From contig NZ_FLTX01000046.1 of the NCBI RefSeq assembly GCF_900092025.1, forward strand, positions 19,511 to 83,510: a stretch of DNA of 64,000 bases. Direction: 5' to 3'. This document shows, piece by piece, positions 32,982 through 42,691 of this stretch; within the stretch, counting starts at the first letter, position 1; every line of letters begins with the position of its first letter. The notes under the pieces were generated by a model that saw nothing but the letters and a program-made list of their open reading frames with translations, ran no database searches and was not told where the DNA came from. The position numbers and the translations under genes are program-made. This DNA comes from Xanthomonas bromi (GTDB taxonomy: Bacteria; Pseudomonadota; Gammaproteobacteria; Xanthomonadales; Xanthomonadaceae).

Positions 32982-34919
32982 ATGCTTCCTGAACTGGGGA
33001 CATTCCTGCTGGTGCTGGCCCTGCTGGTTGCGCTGGTGCAGGCCGTGGTGCCACTGGCCGGTGCACAGCGCGGGCGCGGCAGCTGGATGGCCGTGGCGCG
33101 ACCGGCGGCCTTGGTGCAGCTGGCGTTGATCGCATCGGCCTTTGCGGTGTTGACGCACGCCTTCCTGGTGCAGGATTTTTCGGTGCGCTACGTCGCCGAA
33201 AATTCCAACAGCCTGCTGCCGGTGATGTATCGTTATTCGGCGGTGTGGGGCGCGCACGAAGGCTCGCTGCTGCTGTGGACGCTGGTGCTGGCGTTGTGGA
33301 CCGGCGCGGTGGCGATCTGGTCGCGGCAGCTGCCCGCGCATGTCATCGCGCGCGTGCTCGGCGTCATGGCGCTGGTGAGCATCGGTTTTCTGGCGTTCTT
33401 ACTGTTCACCTCCAACCCGTTTGCGCGGCTGTTTCCGGTGCCGCTGGAAGGTGGCGACCTCAACCCGCTGCTGCAGGACCCCGGGCTGATCGTGCATCCG
33501 CCGATGCTGTATTGCGGCTACGTCGGCTTTGCGGTGCCGTTCGCGTTCGCCATCGCTGCGCTACTGGAAGGCCGCATCGATGCGCGCTGGCTGCGCTGGA
33601 CCCGGCCGTGGACCAACGTCGCCTGGTCGATGCTCACCGTCGGCATCGCGCTCGGTAGCTGGTGGGCGTATTACGAGCTGGGCTGGGGTGGCTGGTGGTT
33701 CTGGGACCCGGTGGAAAACGCCAGTTTCATGCCGTGGCTGGTGGGCACGGCATTGCTGCATTCGCAGGCGGTGACCGAAAAGCGCGGCAGCTTCGCCAGC
33801 TGGACCTTGTTGCTGGCGATTGCCGCCTTCGCGCTATCCCTGCTGGGCACCTTCCTGGTGCGCTCGGGCGTGTTGACCAGCGTGCATTCGTTCGCCGCCG
33901 ACCCGTCGCGCGGGCTGTTCATCCTGGTGTTCTTGCTGCTCGTGGTCGGTGGTTCGCTGCTGCTGTATGCGCTACGCGCGCCGCGGCTGTCGCTGGCGGA
34001 CGATCCGCGCCGCGCATTTGCCGGTAGCTCGCGCGAAACCTTGTTGCTGTTGAACAACCTGCTGCTCACCTGCGCCTGCGCAATGGTGTTGCTGGGCACC
34101 TTGTATCCGCTGCTGGCCGATGCGTTGGGGCTGGGGAAGTTGTCGGTCGGCCCGCCCTATTTCGGCACCTTGTTCCTGGTGTTGATGGCGCCGCTGGTGG
34201 CGCTGCTGCCGTTCGGCCCGCTCACCCGCTGGCAGCGCGAACAGGCCTCACGGCCGTTGGCGATGCTGGCACCGTGGGCAGGTCTGGCGTTTGCGGCCGG
34301 CGTGCTGGCTTGGTTCGCGGCGCCGCAGGGGCAGTTGAAAGCCGCCTTCGGTGTGGCCGGCGCCGCCTGGGTGTTGCTGGGCACCGTGCGGTTCCTGTGG
34401 ACGCGGCGCGCGGCCAAGGGACGCAAATTCACCCCCGAAATGCTGGGCATGGTGCTGGCGCATCTGGGCGTTGCGGTGTTCCTGTCAGGTGCCTTGTTGG
34501 TGGAGGGATTGAGCCTGCAGCGCGAAGTGGCGTTGGCGCCCGGACAGCAGGTGCAGATCGGCCGCTACGCGCTGCACTTCGATGGGCTGGAAGAGCTGCG
34601 CGGGCCCAATTACGTGTCCGACCGTGCCAATCTGCAGGTGTTCAAGGACGATGCGCCGGTCGGTGTGCTGCACGCGGAAAAGCGCCGCTACGCCAGTGGC
34701 GGCCAGACGCTGACCGAGGCGGCGATCCGCCCCGGCCCGTTCGGCGACCTGTATGTCGCCCTCGGCGAACCGCTGGGCAATCAGGCCTGGGCGGTGCGCG
34801 TGCACCTCAAACCGTTCGTCCGTTGGATCTGGCTGGGAGCGCTGCTGATGGCGCTCGGCGGCCTGGTCACCGCGGCCGACCGGCGTTTTCGTCGTTCTCC
34901 GGAGATCCAAGATGGTTGA
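32982..34919 (+). CDS. ccmF: Cytochrome c haem lyase subunit CcmF
   Basis: A 645-residue polytopic membrane protein. The periplasmic WWD-type motif GGWWFWDPVENASFMPWL is at ~240-257, and DPGLIVHPPMLYCGYVG near 165 carries a haem-ligating His. With CcmH and CcmI it attaches haem to apocytochrome c. The ATG at 32982 gives the family N-terminus (MLPELGTFLLVLAL); an ORF extending to 32847 is rejected as a start. It begins 171 bp after ccmE, the largest gap in the operon. Confidence 0.95.
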   Translation: MLPELGTFLLVLALLVALVQAVVPLAGAQRGRGSWMAVARPAALVQLALIASAFAVLTHAFLVQDFSVRYVAENSNSLLPVMYRYSAVWGAHEGSLLLWTLVLALWTGAVAIWSRQLPAHVIARVLGVMALVSIGFLAFLLFTSNPFARLFPVPLEGGDLNPLLQDPGLIVHPPMLYCGYVGFAVPFAFAIAALLEGRIDARWLRWTRPWTNVAWSMLTVGIALGSWWAYYELGWGGWWFWDPVENASFMPWLVGTALLHSQAVTEKRGSFASWTLLLAIAAFALSLLGTFLVRSGVLTSVHSFAADPSRGLFILVFLLLVVGGSLLLYALRAPRLSLADDPRRAFAGSSRETLLLLNNLLLTCACAMVLLGTLYPLLADALGLGKLSVGPPYFGTLFLVLMAPLVALLPFGPLTRWQREQASRPLAMLAPWAGLAFAAGVLAWFAAPQGQLKAAFGVAGAAWVLLGTVRFLWTRRAAKGRKFTPEMLGMVLAHLGVAVFLSGALLVEGLSLQREVALAPGQQVQIGRYALHFDGLEELRGPNYVSDRANLQVFKDDAPVGVLHAEKRRYASGGQTLTEAAIRPGPFGDLYVALGEPLGNQAWAVRVHLKPFVRWIWLGALLMALGGLVTAADRRFRRSPEIQDG

Positions 34920-35514
34920 GTCACGTTCGCCCCGCCTGCCCACTGCCGTCCTCGTGGGCGCCATCGTGCTGCTACTCGCCCTGGCAGCGCTGCTGGTGTA
35001 TGCGGTGGTGCGCTCCGGTCAGGACGATCGCGATGCCCTGCCCTCCGCACTGATCGGCAAACCCGCGCCGGAGTTCGCGCTGCCGCTGCTGCACGACCCC
35101 AGCATCGTGGTGCATGCGCGCGAACTGCGCGGCGCGCCGTACATCATCAACGTGTGGGGCAGTTGGTGCCCGGCCTGCCGCGAAGAACACCCGGTACTGA
35201 GCCGCTTCGCGCTGACCAAGCGCGTGCGCGTGATCGGCTACAACTGGAAAGACGAGCGCAATGATGCGCTGCGCTGGCTCGAACAACTCGGCAATCCGTA
35301 TCTGCTGGTGGTCGCCGATAAAGATGGCCGCACCGCCATCGATTTCGGCATCGCCGCCGCGCCGGAAACCTTTTTGATCGACGGACGTGGTGTGGTGCGC
35401 TGGAAGTACAGCGGCATGCTCACCCAATCCATCATCGACACCCAGCTGATTCCGGCGCTGAGCAAGATCGAACGTTCGCCCACTGCCGCACCGGACCTGC
35501 ACGCCAAACAATGA
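34912..35514 (+). CDS. ccmG: Periplasmic thiol-disulfide oxidoreductase CcmG/DsbE
   Basis: A 200-residue thioredoxin-fold protein anchored by one N-terminal helix. The active site WCPAC has Cys86 and Cys89. APYIINVWGSWCPACREEHP is typical for CcmG, which keeps the CXXCH cysteines of apocytochromes reduced. It overlaps ccmF by 8 bp and ccmH by 4 bp. Confidence 0.95.
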   Translation: MVESRSPRLPTAVLVGAIVLLLALAALLVYAVVRSGQDDRDALPSALIGKPAPEFALPLLHDPSIVVHARELRGAPYIINVWGSWCPACREEHPVLSRFALTKRVRVIGYNWKDERNDALRWLEQLGNPYLLVVADKDGRTAIDFGIAAAPETFLIDGRGVVRWKYSGMLTQSIIDTQLIPALSKIERSPTAAPDLHAKQ

Positions 35515-35945
35515 CGCGCGCCTGGCTGCTCCTGCTGCTGTTGTTGCCCTGGCCGGCACTGGCCCAATCGGTCGGCGACCCGGCGCCGCTGCGCTATGCA
35601 TCGGCCGAAGAAGAAGCGCGCTTCCACGCGCTCACCGCCGAACTGCGTTGCGTGCAGTGCCAGAACCAGTCGCTGGCCGACTCCAACGCGCAGATTGCGC
35701 AGGATCTGCGCCGCGAGGTGCTGGTCCTGATGCACGAAGGCCGCAGCGATGCGCAAATCCGCCAGTTTCTGGTCGCACGCTATGGCGAGTTCGTGCTCTA
35801 TCGCCCGCGCGTGGAATCGCGCACCTGGCTGTTGTGGTTCGGCCCGCTGCTGGTGTTGCTGCTGGGCGCCGGTGCGGTGGTACTGGTGGTACGCAAACGC
35901 AGCGTGGCTGCGCCTGCCCTGCCCGCCGACGAGCAGGAGTGGTGA
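35511..35945 (+). CDS. ccmH: Cytochrome c maturation protein CcmH
   Basis: A 144-residue protein with a signal peptide (ends ALAQ), the redox motif LRCVQCQ with Cys47 and Cys50, a three-helix domain and a C-terminal membrane anchor (LLWFGPLLVLLLGAGAVVLVV). It reduces apocytochrome c thiols before haem attachment. This is the short form; the TPR part is encoded separately next door as ccmI. It overlaps the next gene by one base (TGATG). Confidence 0.94.
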   Translation: MTRAWLLLLLLLPWPALAQSVGDPAPLRYASAEEEARFHALTAELRCVQCQNQSLADSNAQIAQDLRREVLVLMHEGRSDAQIRQFLVARYGEFVLYRPRVESRTWLLWFGPLLVLLLGAGAVVLVVRKRSVAAPALPADEQEW

Positions 35946-36958
35946 TGGCCGGCTTCGTCATCGCGGTGATCGTGATTGCGCTGCTGGCCTTCGGCGCGGT
36001 GCTGCGTCCGTTGTGGCGCGAGGCGCGCGGTTTGGCCGCGAGTGTGGCGGGATTGCTGCTGGCCGCGAGTGCGGCGTTGTACTGGCTGGTCGGCACGCCA
36101 GGCGTGATCGAGCAGCCGACCAATCGCCCGGCCGCGCCACGCTCGCTGGATGAAGCCATCGTGCAACTGCGCGCGGCGCTGGCGAGCAATCCCGAACAGG
36201 CCGAAGGCTGGGTGTTGCTGGGGCGCTCCCTGTCCAGCCAGCAGAAATTCGCCGAAGCGCGCGACGCCTTCGCACGTGCCGTGGCGCTACGTCCCGACGA
36301 GCCGGACGTGCTGGTCGCCGCTGCGCAATCGCGCATGCTTGCCGACGACAGCGGCCGCCCCGATGCGGAAGCCGGGCGCCTGCTCGAACACGCGCTTGCG
36401 GTGCAACCGGACCATCAACGCGCGCGCTGGTTCCTGGGCGTGGTGCAGCGCCAAGCCGGTGAGGCGGCCAAGGCCAGCGCAACCTGGGAGCCGCTGCTGC
36501 GCGTGGTCGATGCCACGACGCGCCCCGGCCTGCTCGAACAGATCAATGCCGCGCGAGAGGAAGCCAAGCTGCCGCCACTCCCGGCATCGGCCGCACCTGC
36601 CGCCGCTGCGGCCACTGGCAAACGCATCCAGGTGCGCGTGACGCTGGACGCCGAATTCGCCAAACGCGCCGGGATGCCTGGCGATACCAGCGTCTTCGTG
36701 ATCGCGCGCGCCGCCGACACGCCAATGCCGGTCGCAGTGGAAAAACACGCGCTCAGCGAGCTGCCGTTGACCATCACGCTGGACGACGGCGACAGCCCGA
36801 TGCCGACGCGCAGGCTGTCGTCGCTGGACAAGGTGCAGGTGCTGGCACGGCTGTCACGCAACGGCAACGCAATGCGCCAGGCCGATGACGTCGAGAGCGC
36901 TCGGGTGATGGTCGAACTGCCTACCGCCGCGCAGGTGGAGCTGGTGATCGGCCGCTGA
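35945..36958 (+). CDS. ccmI: Cytochrome c maturation TPR protein CcmI (CycH)
   Basis: A 337-residue protein. Two hydrophobic segments lie in the first 60 residues, then TPR-like repeats (EAIVQLRAALASNPEQAEGWVLLGRSLSSQQKFAEARDAF onwards, ~75-225), then a C-terminal beta-domain (IQVRVTLDAEFAKRAGMPGDTSVFVIARAAD) characteristic of CcmI. It binds apocytochromes and delivers them to CcmFH. The start overlaps the ccmH stop. Last gene of the ccm operon; 194 bp with no clear terminator follow. Confidence 0.93.
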   Translation: MAGFVIAVIVIALLAFGAVLRPLWREARGLAASVAGLLLAASAALYWLVGTPGVIEQPTNRPAAPRSLDEAIVQLRAALASNPEQAEGWVLLGRSLSSQQKFAEARDAFARAVALRPDEPDVLVAAAQSRMLADDSGRPDAEAGRLLEHALAVQPDHQRARWFLGVVQRQAGEAAKASATWEPLLRVVDATTRPGLLEQINAAREEAKLPPLPASAAPAAAAATGKRIQVRVTLDAEFAKRAGMPGDTSVFVIARAADTPMPVAVEKHALSELPLTITLDDGDSPMPTRRLSSLDKVQVLARLSRNGNAMRQADDVESARVMVELPTAAQVELVIGR

Positions 36959-37152
36959 TTGCCCGTTACGTTTTGTTGCTACGCGTGTGGTCAACAGACA
37001 AAGAGCAGCTAGCAGTAAGTCACGTGCAATGCAACACGATCTGCACGGCGCGGAGAATGCGGCGGATGGCATCACACAGCGCAAGCACTCAAACCGGCTC
37101 TCCCGTTCGATCCTGCACGCCGGGCGCAGGCCGTGGCAGATAGAATTGCGAC

Positions 37153-38349
37153 ATGACCGAATTCATCCCCGCCGGCACGCTGTACCACGCACTGCCCTCG
37201 CCTTTTCCCATGAAGCGCGGCGGCGTGTTGCATCAGGCACGTGTGGCGTACGAGACCTGGGGCACGCTCGCCGCAGATCGCAGCAATGCGATCCTGATCG
37301 TCACCGGCCTGTCGCCTAATGCGCACGCTGCGGCAAATCAAGGCAATCCCGAGCCGGGCTGGTGGGAAGCGATGGTCGGGCCGGGCAAGCCGATCGATAC
37401 CGCACGCTGGTTCGTTGTCTGCGTCAATTCGCTGGGCAGTTGCAAAGGCTCGACCGGACCGGCCTCGGTGAATCCGGCCACCGGCGCGCTGTACCGCCTC
37501 ACATTTCCGGACCTGTCGATCGAAGACGTTGCCGATGCCGCTGCCGATGTGGTGCGCGCGCTGGGCATCGAGCAACTGGCCTGCCTGATTGGCAACTCGA
37601 TGGGCGGCATGACCGCGCTGGCGCTGCTGCTGCGCCATCCCGGTATCGCACGCAGCCACATCAATATTTCCGGAAGCGCGCAGGCGTTGCCGTTTTCGAT
37701 CGCCATTCGCTCGCTGCAGCGCGAGGCGATCCGGCTGGATCCGCACTGGAACGGCGGCCACTACGACGATGCGCGTTACCCGGAATCGGGCATGCGCATG
37801 GCACGCAAGCTCGGCGTGATCACCTATCGCTCGGCGCTGGAATGGGACGGCCGTTTCGGCCGCGTGCGGCTGGATTCCGAGCAGGCGGCCGATGATCCTT
37901 TCGGCCTGGAATTCCAGGTGGAAAGCTATCTGGAAGGCCACGCGCGCCGCTTCGTGCGCTTCTTCGATCCCAACTGCTATCTGTATCTGAGCCGCTCGAT
38001 GGACTGGTTCGACCTGGCCGACTATGTCGATGACACACCGGCCACCGGCATCGACCACGCCCACGCAGGCGCCCTGCCCACCTGCGCCAAGCCGCAGACC
38101 GACGTGTCGACCACCGACACCGTGCTTGCCGGTCTGGCGCGAATCCGCGTTGCGCGTGCGCTTGCGATCGGTGCCAACACCGACATCCTGTTCCCGGTGC
38201 AGCAGCAGGAACAGATCGCCGACGGCCTGCGCGCCGGCGGCGCGGATGCACAGTTCATCGCCCTGGATTCGCCGCAAGGCCATGACGCCTTTCTGGTCGA
38301 CTTTGCTCGGTTCGGGCCGGCGATACGCGATTTTCTGCAGAACGATTGA
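37153..38349 (+). CDS. metX: MetX-family O-acyltransferase, probably serine O-succinyltransferase
   Basis: A 398-residue alpha/beta-hydrolase acyltransferase. The nucleophile is Ser149 in GNSMGGMTAL; the Asp and His of the triad are in NTDILFP and QGHDAFL near the C-terminus. The fold and length are those of MetX homoserine acetyltransferases. Members from Xanthomonas and relatives have been reported to act as L-serine O-succinyltransferases feeding cysteine synthesis rather than on homoserine. I cannot distinguish the two reliably by eye, so the substrate is uncertain. Monocistronic by layout. Confidence 0.88.
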   Translation: MTEFIPAGTLYHALPSPFPMKRGGVLHQARVAYETWGTLAADRSNAILIVTGLSPNAHAAANQGNPEPGWWEAMVGPGKPIDTARWFVVCVNSLGSCKGSTGPASVNPATGALYRLTFPDLSIEDVADAAADVVRALGIEQLACLIGNSMGGMTALALLLRHPGIARSHINISGSAQALPFSIAIRSLQREAIRLDPHWNGGHYDDARYPESGMRMARKLGVITYRSALEWDGRFGRVRLDSEQAADDPFGLEFQVESYLEGHARRFVRFFDPNCYLYLSRSMDWFDLADYVDDTPATGIDHAHAGALPTCAKPQTDVSTTDTVLAGLARIRVARALAIGANTDILFPVQQQEQIADGLRAGGADAQFIALDSPQGHDAFLVDFARFGPAIRDFLQND

Positions 38350-38494
38350 GCTCGCTCGGCGCGACTCTGCGCTGCTGCTATCAGCGACTGCTCCCGGCTT
38401 ACGCGGACGATCACGCCTGTTTTGCTGGCTGATGCAATCGATGATGTGTAAGTGTGCAGACCGCTCCAGCACCCCGTACCACCTGATAAGAAGA

Positions 38495-39115
38495 ATGCGA
38501 ATGCGCTACCAGGGACGTCTCAGCGACTGGAATGATCACAAAGGCTTCGGCTTCGTCACACCCAACGGTGGCGGCGACCGCGCATTCGTGCATATCAGCG
38601 CATTTGCGCAGCAGTCGCGTCGCCCGCGCGATGGAGAGATCATCACCTATGCGATCGCGCGCGACGCGCAAAAGCGCTTGAACGCCACGCAAGTGCGCTG
38701 GGCAGACCGCACCACATCCATCAGAACCGAGCAGCGTCGCAGCGGCTTGCCGCGCAAGACGCTGGCTGCGTTGTCGATAGTGGCATTGGCGGCTGCCACG
38801 TTGATGCACGTGATACCGGTCATCGTGCCGCTTTGGTACGCGGCTGCCAGTCTGGTCACGCTGCTGATCTACGCGATGGACAAATCTGCCGCGCAACGCA
38901 ATCAACGGCGCACACCCGAATCCAGCTTGCACCTGTTGGCTCTGCTCGGCGGCTGGCCAGGTGCGTTGCTGGCGCAGGAAATCTTCCGTCACAAATGCAG
39001 CAAGGCTGCATTTCAGATGACGTTCTGGATCACGGTCGCATTGAATGTCTGTGCATTGGTGCTGGCAGTAACCAAGACCGATGTGATGGCATCGCTGCCG
39101 ACGTTGTTCGCTTGA
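38495..39115 (+). CDS. Cold-shock domain / DUF1294 membrane protein
   Basis: A 206-residue two-domain protein. Residues 3-65 are a cold-shock (OB-fold) domain with DHKGFGFVTPNGG (RNP1-like) and RAFVHISAF (RNP2-like). Residues ~85-200 have three to four hydrophobic segments and the RRTPESSLHLLALLGGWPGALLAQEIFRHK stretch diagnostic for DUF1294. The fusion puts a nucleic-acid binding fold on the cytosolic side of the membrane; the function is unknown. Two in-frame ATGs (38495, 38501) are possible; the first has an AAGAAG ribosome site. Confidence 0.88.
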   Translation: MRMRYQGRLSDWNDHKGFGFVTPNGGGDRAFVHISAFAQQSRRPRDGEIITYAIARDAQKRLNATQVRWADRTTSIRTEQRRSGLPRKTLAALSIVALAAATLMHVIPVIVPLWYAAASLVTLLIYAMDKSAAQRNQRRTPESSLHLLALLGGWPGALLAQEIFRHKCSKAAFQMTFWITVALNVCALVLAVTKTDVMASLPTLFA

Positions 39116-39187
39116 TGACAATCGACTGCGCACACAATCCATCAGCCTCGGCGTCGCACGCCCTTCTTCGATGAGCGCGTAGGTTGG

Positions 39188-40873
39188 CTACGCAAGATGA
39201 TGCAGCAGTTCCAGCTTGCCCTTACGCATCCGGTAATGCCGCTGCACCACGCCAGGCGGTAGCGCGTCGTGGGTAATCATCACCAGGCTGCGTTCGCCGA
39301 GCGCGGCGGCCAGGTCGAGCAGCAACGCGTGACCTGTGTCCACGTCCAGGCCATCGGTGGGTTCGTCGAGCAGCAGGATCGGCGCATTGCGCAGCAGTGC
39401 GCGTGCGAGGGCGAGGCGACGCGCTTGACCGGCAGACAGCGTGGCGCCGTTTTCGCCGACCCAGGTGTCCAGGCCGTTTTGCGCGCTCGCCCATGCGCTC
39501 AAGCGTACCTGTTCGAGTACCTGCCACAGGGTGACATCGTCGGCAGCGGCGTCGCCGATGAGGAGATTCTCGCGCACGCTACCGGCAAACACTGGCGCGT
39601 TCTGCGGCAGCCAGGCGATACGCTGATGCCATTGCGCCTGCGCGACATGGCGCAGGTCGATGCCGGCGTAGCTCAGCTGCCCGGCCTGCGGATCCCATAG
39701 CCGTAGCAGTAGCGCCGACAGCGTACTTTTACCGCTGCCGCTGTCGCCGCTGATGGCGATGCGCTCGCCTGGCGCAAGGGTCAGATCGAGAGCGTGCAGT
39801 ACCGGGCGCACGCTACCGGGCCACGTAAACGACACCTGCTGCAATTGCAGGATGCCAGTGCGTGGCACATCGCTTGCGTGTGCAGGATCGCGCACCGACG
39901 GCGCCTGATCGACGATGGCCTGCAAGCGCTTGGCCGCAACACGCGCGCTTTGCAGCGACTGCAACGCCAGCCCGGCACCGGCCCAGACTTCCAGCAACGC
40001 CATGGTCAAGAACACCAGACCTGCAGCCAGCTCGGCGGCGATCAGCCCGCGTTGGGCAGCGCTGAGTGCGAGCCACAGCATGCCGGCCAGCCCCGCCCCA
40101 CCGCAGAGCGCATGCAGCAGGTTGCCGGCGATCAGCCGGCGCCGCTGGATACGATCGCTGTCGAGCACCGCCGCTGCCGCGGCGTCGATCTGCTGCAGCC
40201 AGGCACCTTGCGCATCGACCGCAGCAAGATCGGCCGCACCTTCCAAGCCTTCGAACGCCTGCGTGCGCAGGGCAGTACGTTGCTGCGCACGCAACTGCTC
40301 GCGCTGTGCGCCGCCGCGTGCCACCTGCCACGGCACCAGCCCACCGATCAGCACGCCGAGCACCAGCAATACGCACGCAGCGGGCAGATAGATCAGTGCG
40401 GCGGCAGCGATACCGGCCAGCCAGATGCCAAGCAACGCGGCCAGCGGTGCCAATGCGCGCACGCTGAGGCCATCGACCTCGCCAATGTCGGACATCAGCC
40501 GTGCCAGCAGATCGCCGGTGCGGGTCGCCGACAATCGCCCTGGCGCCAACGGTAAGGCGCGGCGGAAGAACCACACCCGCAGATCGCGGGCGATGCGCAG
40601 GGTGGCATCGTGGCCGATCAATTTTTCGCCGTAGCGCGATGCGATGCGCGCAAAGGTCAAGGCGCGAATGCCGGCCGAGGGCGAAAAGAAATTGAAGCCG
40701 GTGCCCATGCCGGCCACACCTGCCAGCGCGGCTGCGGTCAGGAAACTGCCGGACAGCCCCAGCAAGCCGACACCCGCAAGCATGGTGAGCAGCATCAGCA
40801 GCGCGGAGAGCAGCAGACGCCAGGCATGGCGGAGAAATATGTCGCGCAAGCGATCGGGCTGGATGCGGTTCAT
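39188..40873 (-). CDS. cydC: Thiol reductant ABC exporter subunit CydC
   Basis: A 561-residue half-transporter: an N-terminal six-helix membrane domain (~1-310) and a C-terminal ATPase with Walker A GDSGSGKST, signature LSAGQARRLALARALLR and Walker B ILLLDEPTDGLD. With CydD it exports cysteine and glutathione to the periplasm, needed for assembly of bd-type oxidase and some c-type cytochromes. It overlaps cydD by 4 bp. The gene looks fully intact although the oxidase genes next to it are destroyed. Confidence 0.94.
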   Translation of the reverse strand: MNRIQPDRLRDIFLRHAWRLLLSALLMLLTMLAGVGLLGLSGSFLTAAALAGVAGMGTGFNFFSPSAGIRALTFARIASRYGEKLIGHDATLRIARDLRVWFFRRALPLAPGRLSATRTGDLLARLMSDIGEVDGLSVRALAPLAALLGIWLAGIAAAALIYLPAACVLLVLGVLIGGLVPWQVARGGAQREQLRAQQRTALRTQAFEGLEGAADLAAVDAQGAWLQQIDAAAAAVLDSDRIQRRRLIAGNLLHALCGGAGLAGMLWLALSAAQRGLIAAELAAGLVFLTMALLEVWAGAGLALQSLQSARVAAKRLQAIVDQAPSVRDPAHASDVPRTGILQLQQVSFTWPGSVRPVLHALDLTLAPGERIAISGDSGSGKSTLSALLLRLWDPQAGQLSYAGIDLRHVAQAQWHQRIAWLPQNAPVFAGSVRENLLIGDAAADDVTLWQVLEQVRLSAWASAQNGLDTWVGENGATLSAGQARRLALARALLRNAPILLLDEPTDGLDVDTGHALLLDLAAALGERSLVMITHDALPPGVVQRHYRMRKGKLELLHHLA

Positions 40874-42579
40874 GGCAGTTCGGTGGTCACTGTGGCGCCG
40901 CGCAGGTCGATCGCCGTATCGGCCCAACCCATCACCGCAGCACTGTGCGTGGCCAGAAGTACCGCACGGCCACGTGCGAACACGCCCAGCGTGCGCAGCA
41001 ATTCCGCTTCGGTATCCGGGTCGAGAAAGGCGGTGGGCTCGTCCAGCAGCAATACGTCCGGCTCGCGCAATAACAACCGCGCCAATGCGACACGGCGCGC
41101 TTCGCCACCGGACAGACCGAATCCGCGCTCACCGATCACCGTGTCCAGGCCGGCCGGCAGGTGCGCGGCAAAGCGCAGCACCTGTGCCGCCTCGGCCACC
41201 GCATGCAGCCGCACGTCGCTGGCCTGCGGGTCGGCCAGGCGCAGGTTGTCGGCAATGCTGCCGTGAAACAGATAGGGCCGCTGCGTGGCATAGCCGACGC
41301 GCGCACCGGGGCGTACCGCCACACTGCCCGCCTCGGGTGCGAGCCAACCGGCCAATCCTTCCAGCAACGTACTCTTGCCGCTGCCGCTGGCGCCGATCAC
41401 TGCGACACGCTGTCCGGGTTCCAGCGTCAACGCGAAATTTTCGACCACCACCTGCGGCGCGCCAAGAGGACGCAGCACCAGTCCACGCGCTTGCAACAAG
41501 GGTGCATGGGCTTGTGCCGGTTCCAAGGCACGCGCAGGCGGCGCAGCGGCGTACGCGACAGGCGGCGCGAAACCTTGCAGCAAGCGCTCGGCCTCGGCTA
41601 CTGCCGCCAAGGCATTCGCACGGTCGTGGTAGTGCGCGGCCAGCCGCCGCAGCGGCGCGAAGAATTCCGGTGCCAACAGCAGGCAGAACATGCCAGCACC
41701 CAGCGACGGCACACCGTGCAGATCGAGCATGCCGAGATAACTCAGGCCAAAGTACAACGCCACGATCGCCACGCTTACCGAGGCGAAGAATTCGAGGACG
41801 GTCGACGATAAAAACGCGATGCGCAGAACTTTCAGCGAGCGCTCGCGCACGCCCTCGGCGGCGGCGGCAATGCCCTGCAATTCGGCCCGGCCGCGACCAT
41901 ACACGCGCAGCAATCCCAGGCCTTTGAGGCGATCTGCAAAGTGTCCGCCCATGCGCGCCATTTCGCCAAGTTGTTCGCGGCCTGCGGCTTCGACTCCCCA
42001 CCCGACCAGCATCATGAAGAACGGAATCAGCGGCGCGGTCAGCAGCAACACGAGCCCGACCACCCAATCGACCGAAAACACCGCGATCAGGATCAGCGGC
42101 GGCACCAGCAGCATTTCGGTGCGTGCGAGCTGGTAACCGACGAAATATCCTTCCAGCGCGTCGGTGTGCGTCAGGCTCAGTTCGCCTAGTTCGCCACTGC
42201 GTTGCCGGCGCAGCCACAATGGCCCGTGCTGCACCACGCGTCGCGCGATGCGCGCGCGCAGTTCGCGCTTGGCCACATCGGCCACCTCACCGGTCAGCGA
42301 TTGCGCCCAGGCGTTGAGCATCGCGCGCCCGAGCAGCGCGACCAACAAGCCCGCACCCACGTTGCGCAACTGCACCACGCCCAGGTGCTGCACCACTACC
42401 GCCTGCATCAGCCATGCGATCGCAGCCGATTGCACGAGCAGCAACACGCCCGACAACGCCACAACCACGCCTGCACGTCGCCGCGCAGGCCTGGCCGGTG
42501 CGGCGAGCGCATCCAGCCATTGTCCGCGTTGACGGCGCTGAGCGGGCGTTTGGCTGGCTTGCACGCTGGGCTGGCTCAT
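40870..42579 (-). CDS. cydD: Thiol reductant ABC exporter subunit CydD
   Basis: A 569-residue half-transporter with membrane domain 1-320 and ATPase containing Walker A GASGSGKST, signature LSGGEARRVALARLLLR and Walker B VLLLDEPTAFLDPD. Partner of CydC. Start at 42579 is preferred over a longer in-frame extension of about 100 codons with no recognisable features. It is transcribed away from the cydA remnant, with about 110 bp of shared upstream region. Confidence 0.94.
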   Translation of the reverse strand: MSQPSVQASQTPAQRRQRGQWLDALAAPARPARRRAGVVVALSGVLLLVQSAAIAWLMQAVVVQHLGVVQLRNVGAGLLVALLGRAMLNAWAQSLTGEVADVAKRELRARIARRVVQHGPLWLRRQRSGELGELSLTHTDALEGYFVGYQLARTEMLLVPPLILIAVFSVDWVVGLVLLLTAPLIPFFMMLVGWGVEAAGREQLGEMARMGGHFADRLKGLGLLRVYGRGRAELQGIAAAAEGVRERSLKVLRIAFLSSTVLEFFASVSVAIVALYFGLSYLGMLDLHGVPSLGAGMFCLLLAPEFFAPLRRLAAHYHDRANALAAVAEAERLLQGFAPPVAYAAAPPARALEPAQAHAPLLQARGLVLRPLGAPQVVVENFALTLEPGQRVAVIGASGSGKSTLLEGLAGWLAPEAGSVAVRPGARVGYATQRPYLFHGSIADNLRLADPQASDVRLHAVAEAAQVLRFAAHLPAGLDTVIGERGFGLSGGEARRVALARLLLREPDVLLLDEPTAFLDPDTEAELLRTLGVFARGRAVLLATHSAAVMGWADTAIDLRGATVTTELP

Positions 42580-42691
42580 GTCGCTCCTGTGGAGACTGCG
42601 CATTGCACGCGATTGTAAGTCGCCACCTTCCGGCCGGGGATGGACAGTCTGACGCACCTGTTCAGGGCCGCATCGCTTTGGATCAACGCGC

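Noticed and set aside
36959..37152. SAM-type riboswitch before metX
   Set aside because: No conserved riboswitch core or expression-platform hairpin is visible in the 194 bp.
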